From Neisseriaceae bacterium TC5R-5 (lineage in GTDB: Bacteria > Pseudomonadota > Gammaproteobacteria > Burkholderiales > Chromobacteriaceae), in NCBI GenBank assembly GCA_020830965.2, contig JACCFC020000012.1, forward strand, positions 37,528-101,527: 64,000 bases of DNA, given 5' to 3'. The notes beneath the pieces are model-generated. The model did not search any database, was not told where the DNA came from, and worked only from the letters and a program-made list of their open reading frames with translations. Below, one piece after another: positions 60,880 through 64,000 of the stretch. The position numbers and the translations under genes were made by a program. Every line of letters starts with the position of its first letter. Position 1 is the stretch's first letter.

Positions 60880-61809
60880 ATGAGTCGACGATTTGATCAC
60901 CTAGCAGATGTGGAAGTCTTTATCAACGTCGTGGAACAAGGCTCTTTAAGTGCCGCCGCCATCACCCTAGCCACCACACCATCGGTCATCAGCCGCGCAC
61001 TGATGCGGCTAGAAACGCGTCTGGGCTGCGAACTGCTACGTCGTACTACCCGTCGCCTGAGTCTGACTGATGCTGGCCGACTCTATCTGGAACAAAGCAA
61101 GCATGCTTTTAATCTAATTGATGACACTGAACGCGCCATCCAAGGCCAAGGGCAGCAAATAAGCGGCCATATTCGCATCAGCGCCCCGACCACCTATGGC
61201 CACTATCGGCTACCTGTCTTGCTGCGCACATTCAGCCAACAATACCCGCAAGTCCATATCGACCTGAACATCACCAACCGGAATATTGACCTAGTCGCCG
61301 ACGGCTATGACTTTGCCATCCGTCTGGGAGAACTGCGTGATAGCAGCCTGATTGCCCGCAAACTCGAAAATGCTAGGCTTTGCCTAGTTGCTGCACCTGA
61401 CTATCTCAAGCAATATGGTCATCCGCAGCAACTGACCGATCTGGCAACACATCAGTGCCTGCCCTTTCTGCTCCCCAGTACTGGCCGTCCGATACCGTGG
61501 CTGTTTCAACAAGACGAGCAGGCAATCGAGTGGGTCCCTAAGGCACAAATCAACGTGAGCGATGATGTGCTGGCCGTTGTCTCGCTGGCAGAGCAAAGCT
61601 TAGGCATTTGCCAGATTTACGACTTCATTGTTCGTGAACGCATTCAGCGGGGAGCACTGCTAGAGCTCTTACCTCAGTTAGCAGGTAGAAGCCGTGCTTT
61701 TTCCTTGATTTATACCTCACAACGACGAATGTCCGCCGCAGCCAGAGCTTTTATCGACATCATGCTGACGGAAACCGTGAAAAAAACAGCAAGAGAGCAG
61801 GCCTGCTAG
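60880..61809 (+). CDS. LysR-family transcriptional regulator
   Basis: 309 residues. N-terminal winged HTH (LADVEVFINVVEQGSLSAAAITLATTPSVISRALMRLETRLGCELLRR) and C-terminal periplasmic-binding-like domain (GHIRISAPTTYGHYRLPVLL). Divergent from the cytosolic DJ-1 gene, the common arrangement for a LysR regulator and its target; related regulators respond to electrophiles or quinones. Confidence 0.9.
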   Translation: MSRRFDHLADVEVFINVVEQGSLSAAAITLATTPSVISRALMRLETRLGCELLRRTTRRLSLTDAGRLYLEQSKHAFNLIDDTERAIQGQGQQISGHIRISAPTTYGHYRLPVLLRTFSQQYPQVHIDLNITNRNIDLVADGYDFAIRLGELRDSSLIARKLENARLCLVAAPDYLKQYGHPQQLTDLATHQCLPFLLPSTGRPIPWLFQQDEQAIEWVPKAQINVSDDVLAVVSLAEQSLGICQIYDFIVRERIQRGALLELLPQLAGRSRAFSLIYTSQRRMSAAARAFIDIMLTETVKKTAREQAC

Positions 61810-62023
61810 CCACCTACCGCAGCTAATCCCCCCCACTTCTCTTCAAACCCGAAAGGATAAAATATTTTTTAAATTTATAGATTAAAGATCACTTCGAAAA
61901 ACCTATAAATTTAATAGAAGCCACTACGTAATCTATTGATTTTTCAAGGTGATATTACTAGTGGGTGATATTTTTCAAGGTGCCGCTTGCTTGTCTCGCC
62001 GTGTCGATTTCAATATCTTTTTG
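61810..62023. other. AT-rich spacer with inverted and direct repeats
   Basis: No gene. An inverted repeat AAATTTATAG/CTATAAATTT sits at 61871-61880 and 61903-61912, and TTTTTCAAGGTG occurs twice (about 61939 and 61971). The hairpin may terminate the ABC transporter gene or LysR gene. Confidence 0.4.
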
Positions 62024-63679
62024 CTAAAAGGCAACATGTTCAGATACTTGCTCCCTAGATACTTGAAGATCTTTAATTTTTCCATCTTCTAGTTTCACCA
62101 CTCGGTCAGCAAATTTAAAATAAGCATCGTCATGGCTAATCACAATTACTGTCTTACCACGAGCTTTTAACTCAGGTAGCAATTCCGTATAAAAAACCTT
62201 TTTAAATACTGGGTCCTGATCGGCCGCCCACTCATCAAATAAATAAATTGGCCTATCTTCCAAATAAGCTGACACCAAGGCCAAGCGCTTACGCTGTCCA
62301 GTGGAGAGATTGATAGTGGAAAACTTACCATCCACTACTTTTACCTTCTTATCCATCTTTAACGCTTTAATATAGTGATTAGCTTTTGCTATCGCATCAG
62401 GATCAGCACTCAACAATTGCTCAAACAAATGAAAGTCAGAAAAAACAACAGCAAAGAATTGGCGATAGTGTTCATTATTGGTCGCATTCATTTGCACGCC
62501 ATTTAAGCAGATAGTGCCAGAGTCGGCTTGAAACAGACCAAGCAGCAACATTGCCAATGTGGTTTTGCCACTGCCATTGCCACCAATAATAAATACCACC
62601 TCACCTTGGCGCATACTTAGATTGAATGGCCCAAGAACAAAATAACTATCGTCAAAATCATTAGAATAGTGATGAATAATATTTTTTAACTCCAGCGATA
62701 TTGAACTATTATTTTCTGACAAAAATGGATTAATAGATACTGCAGGTGTGGCTTGATTGTTTTGCAAATCCACATCAAGCTGTCGCATTTTTTGTAGCGA
62801 AATACCTGCCTCTCTTAATTGTGGCAAAGCACCCATTATTTCAAGAATTGGCCCTACGAGAAATAGTACAATTAATGCGACGGCAATCAGTGTTTTCGGT
62901 TCTACCGGTATCCAAATAGGAACGACAAAAATCATCAAACCAATGATCAGATAAAACATCAGTGCGGCGGAGCTTATTACCCAGCTAAATCCAGTCAAAG
63001 CATCAATAAAAGTTTTTTTCAAATCCTGTGCACCAGGACGAAGAACTTGTTGAATATAAGCCTGTCCACGCCCTGCATTCAGCTGCAGTTCTTTATTGCC
63101 ATCGATGAGATTTTTAAAATGCAAATATAATCTATCTATTTTCTCACGCCCTTCCTCCAACAGACGAAAAGGCGTTTTCTGCAACAGATCAATTATGTAC
63201 ATACCAATTAAAAAGCAAGCAGCTAAAATCAGAAACAAGCTCCAGGACACCCAGGCCAAATAAGCCAGGCAAGCGAGTATAAGTATCGTATTACCAAACA
63301 CGATAGGAGCCAGTATAAAAGATTGAGAAAACGTATCTACATCCTTGGTCAAAATAGCCAACAAACCATGATTACCAAGCTTATTTAACTGCTTTAACGG
63401 AGTAAGCAATAGTCGATTACTCAGTTTAATTCGCAACGACAAAATAGCGGACTGAGTTAAATGTAATAAACTAATGGATGCTATGGCTTTACTAATGAAA
63501 AACAACAAACACAAGCCAAAAAATAGCCATACAAATACAGAAGATTCATTTGGCTTTTCTATTTCTTTACTAATAATACCGACTAAAGCGGCTCCGGAAA
63601 ACCCACTAACTAAGCCACTAAACACAGAAAGCAAGAATAGCGGCCAAGATTGTGAGTAAAGATATTTAAGTAAATTCAT
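62024..63679 (-). CDS. Cyclic-peptide-type ABC exporter (PvdE/SyrD-like)
   Basis: 551 residues, half-transporter with six membrane segments in about 1-290 and an ATPase domain with Walker A GGNGSGKT (366-373), signature LSTGQ (458-462) and Walker B IYLFDEWAADQDP (478-490). The WAADQDP form and the FSDFHLFE Q-loop region are typical of exporters of nonribosomal peptides or siderophore precursors. AT-rich compared with the housekeeping genes. The gene upstream on the same strand runs off the window, so its cargo cannot be read here. Confidence 0.88.
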   Translation of the reverse strand: MNLLKYLYSQSWPLFLLSVFSGLVSGFSGAALVGIISKEIEKPNESSVFVWLFFGLCLLFFISKAIASISLLHLTQSAILSLRIKLSNRLLLTPLKQLNKLGNHGLLAILTKDVDTFSQSFILAPIVFGNTILILACLAYLAWVSWSLFLILAACFLIGMYIIDLLQKTPFRLLEEGREKIDRLYLHFKNLIDGNKELQLNAGRGQAYIQQVLRPGAQDLKKTFIDALTGFSWVISSAALMFYLIIGLMIFVVPIWIPVEPKTLIAVALIVLFLVGPILEIMGALPQLREAGISLQKMRQLDVDLQNNQATPAVSINPFLSENNSSISLELKNIIHHYSNDFDDSYFVLGPFNLSMRQGEVVFIIGGNGSGKTTLAMLLLGLFQADSGTICLNGVQMNATNNEHYRQFFAVVFSDFHLFEQLLSADPDAIAKANHYIKALKMDKKVKVVDGKFSTINLSTGQRKRLALVSAYLEDRPIYLFDEWAADQDPVFKKVFYTELLPELKARGKTVIVISHDDAYFKFADRVVKLEDGKIKDLQVSREQVSEHVAF

Positions 63680-63893
63680 AGCCTATTTACCTTTTGCTTT
63701 GAAAAGCAAGCATTATAATTAACCATCAATGTGCCTATCTTAAAAAATAATCTCAAAAAATTAAAATCACCATTTCCGAATGACCTAAATCCGAACAAGT
63801 GGAAATACAAATAAACCTATTTTCCAAATGGAAGCCGTTGGCGCGCGTATAACTCTAAAAGCGGGCCATACCCTGCCATACGGCCAAACCCAA
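63680..63893. promoter_or_regulatory. Upstream region of the ABC exporter with TTTCC/GGAAA motifs
   Basis: 214 AT-rich bases with no gene. Several TTTCC and GGAAA words lie in inverted order, including TTCCA-AA-TGGAA near 63822-63833, and a TGCTTT/AAAGCA hairpin near 63694-63707. Possible operator sites; no convincing Fur box. Confidence 0.3.
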
Positions 63894-64000
63894 TCAGCGA
63901 TTCTGTTCCTCGACGGCAGTGGTGTGTATAGGAGGTAAAAAGCCGCAGTCGATCAGGTAGCGAAAGTGGGCTTCCAGCAAGGCGCTGTCTTTGACCGGAT
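63894..64000 (-). CDS. C-terminal fragment of an unidentified gene (5' part outside window)
   Basis: The last 34 codons before a TGA at 63894-63896 are open to the window edge. Residues LLEAHFRYLIDCGFLPP resemble the C-terminal tail of thioester-reductase (NAD-binding 4) domains that end some nonribosomal peptide synthetases, but the match is from memory and short. Same strand as the exporter, 214 bases before it. A peptide synthetase cluster would be consistent; not shown. Confidence 0.4.
   Translation of the reverse strand, partial: PVKDSALLEAHFRYLIDCGFLPPIHTTAVEEQNR

Overview
The window reads as chromosomal DNA of a beta-proteobacterium, most likely in the order Neisseriales (Chromobacteriaceae-like). 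The basis is gene order and content: mnmG-rsmG-parA-parB followed by the complete atpIBEFHAGDC cluster and glmU-glmS, amgK-murU divergent from lptD-surA-pdxA, bioBFHC beside comF and trmL, and an hcnABC hydrogen cyanide synthase operon. Short repeats resembling the Correia elements of Neisseria support the same placement. I do not name a species. I saw no rRNA, tRNA or CRISPR array.

Layout. 1-2583 is an AT-rich accessory island on the minus strand: an orphan type VI secretion Hcp gene, a zinc amidase that is probably its cargo effector, a periplasmic immunity gene overlapping it, and two further immunity copies (one frameshifted, one running off the left edge). Each extra copy is preceded by a decayed fragment of the effector's 3' end. 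2.8-17.4 kb is a conserved minus-strand housekeeping block: amino-sugar synthesis (glmS, glmU), F1Fo ATP synthase with a recognisable promoter, chromosome partitioning and RNA modification. 17.6-26.1 kb holds a lipid N-acyltransferase, TrmO, a Tim44-domain membrane protein, a putative glucuronide-use operon (MFS transporter, toroid protein of unknown function, GH2 beta-glucuronidase) and a DnaQ/UvrC-like nuclease. 26.2-36.6 kb holds an alkylsulfatase, an IclR regulator, ruvC, the cell-wall recycling pair amgK-murU, and lptD-surA-pdxA.

36.6-41.7 kb carries hcnABC, a repeat-bearing spacer, rlpA and trmL. 41.7-46.4 kb has comF divergent from the biotin genes bioB-bioF-bioH-bioC. 46.5-58.9 kb has a patatin-like lipoprotein, an isochorismatase-like hydrolase, a large autotransporter, an EamA exporter, the glutathione-dependent formaldehyde detoxification pair frmA-fghA, a second alcohol dehydrogenase, a Mth938-like protein, NDH-2 and an alpha-ketoglutarate permease. 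59-61.8 kb has two DJ-1/PfpI paralogues (one exported, one cytosolic), each with a 112-bp repeat at its 3' end, and a divergent LysR regulator. 62-64 kb has an AT-rich cyclic-peptide-type ABC exporter and the last 34 codons of another gene, possibly the edge of a peptide biosynthesis cluster.

The most interesting items are (i) the immunity array with displaced effector tails, (ii) a dispersed 112-bp Correia-like repeat family with three intact copies and one decayed copy, one of which supplies the stop codon of a DJ-1 gene, and (iii) the uncharacterised toroid protein inside the beta-glucuronidase operon. All functions are read from sequence motifs; no database search was run.
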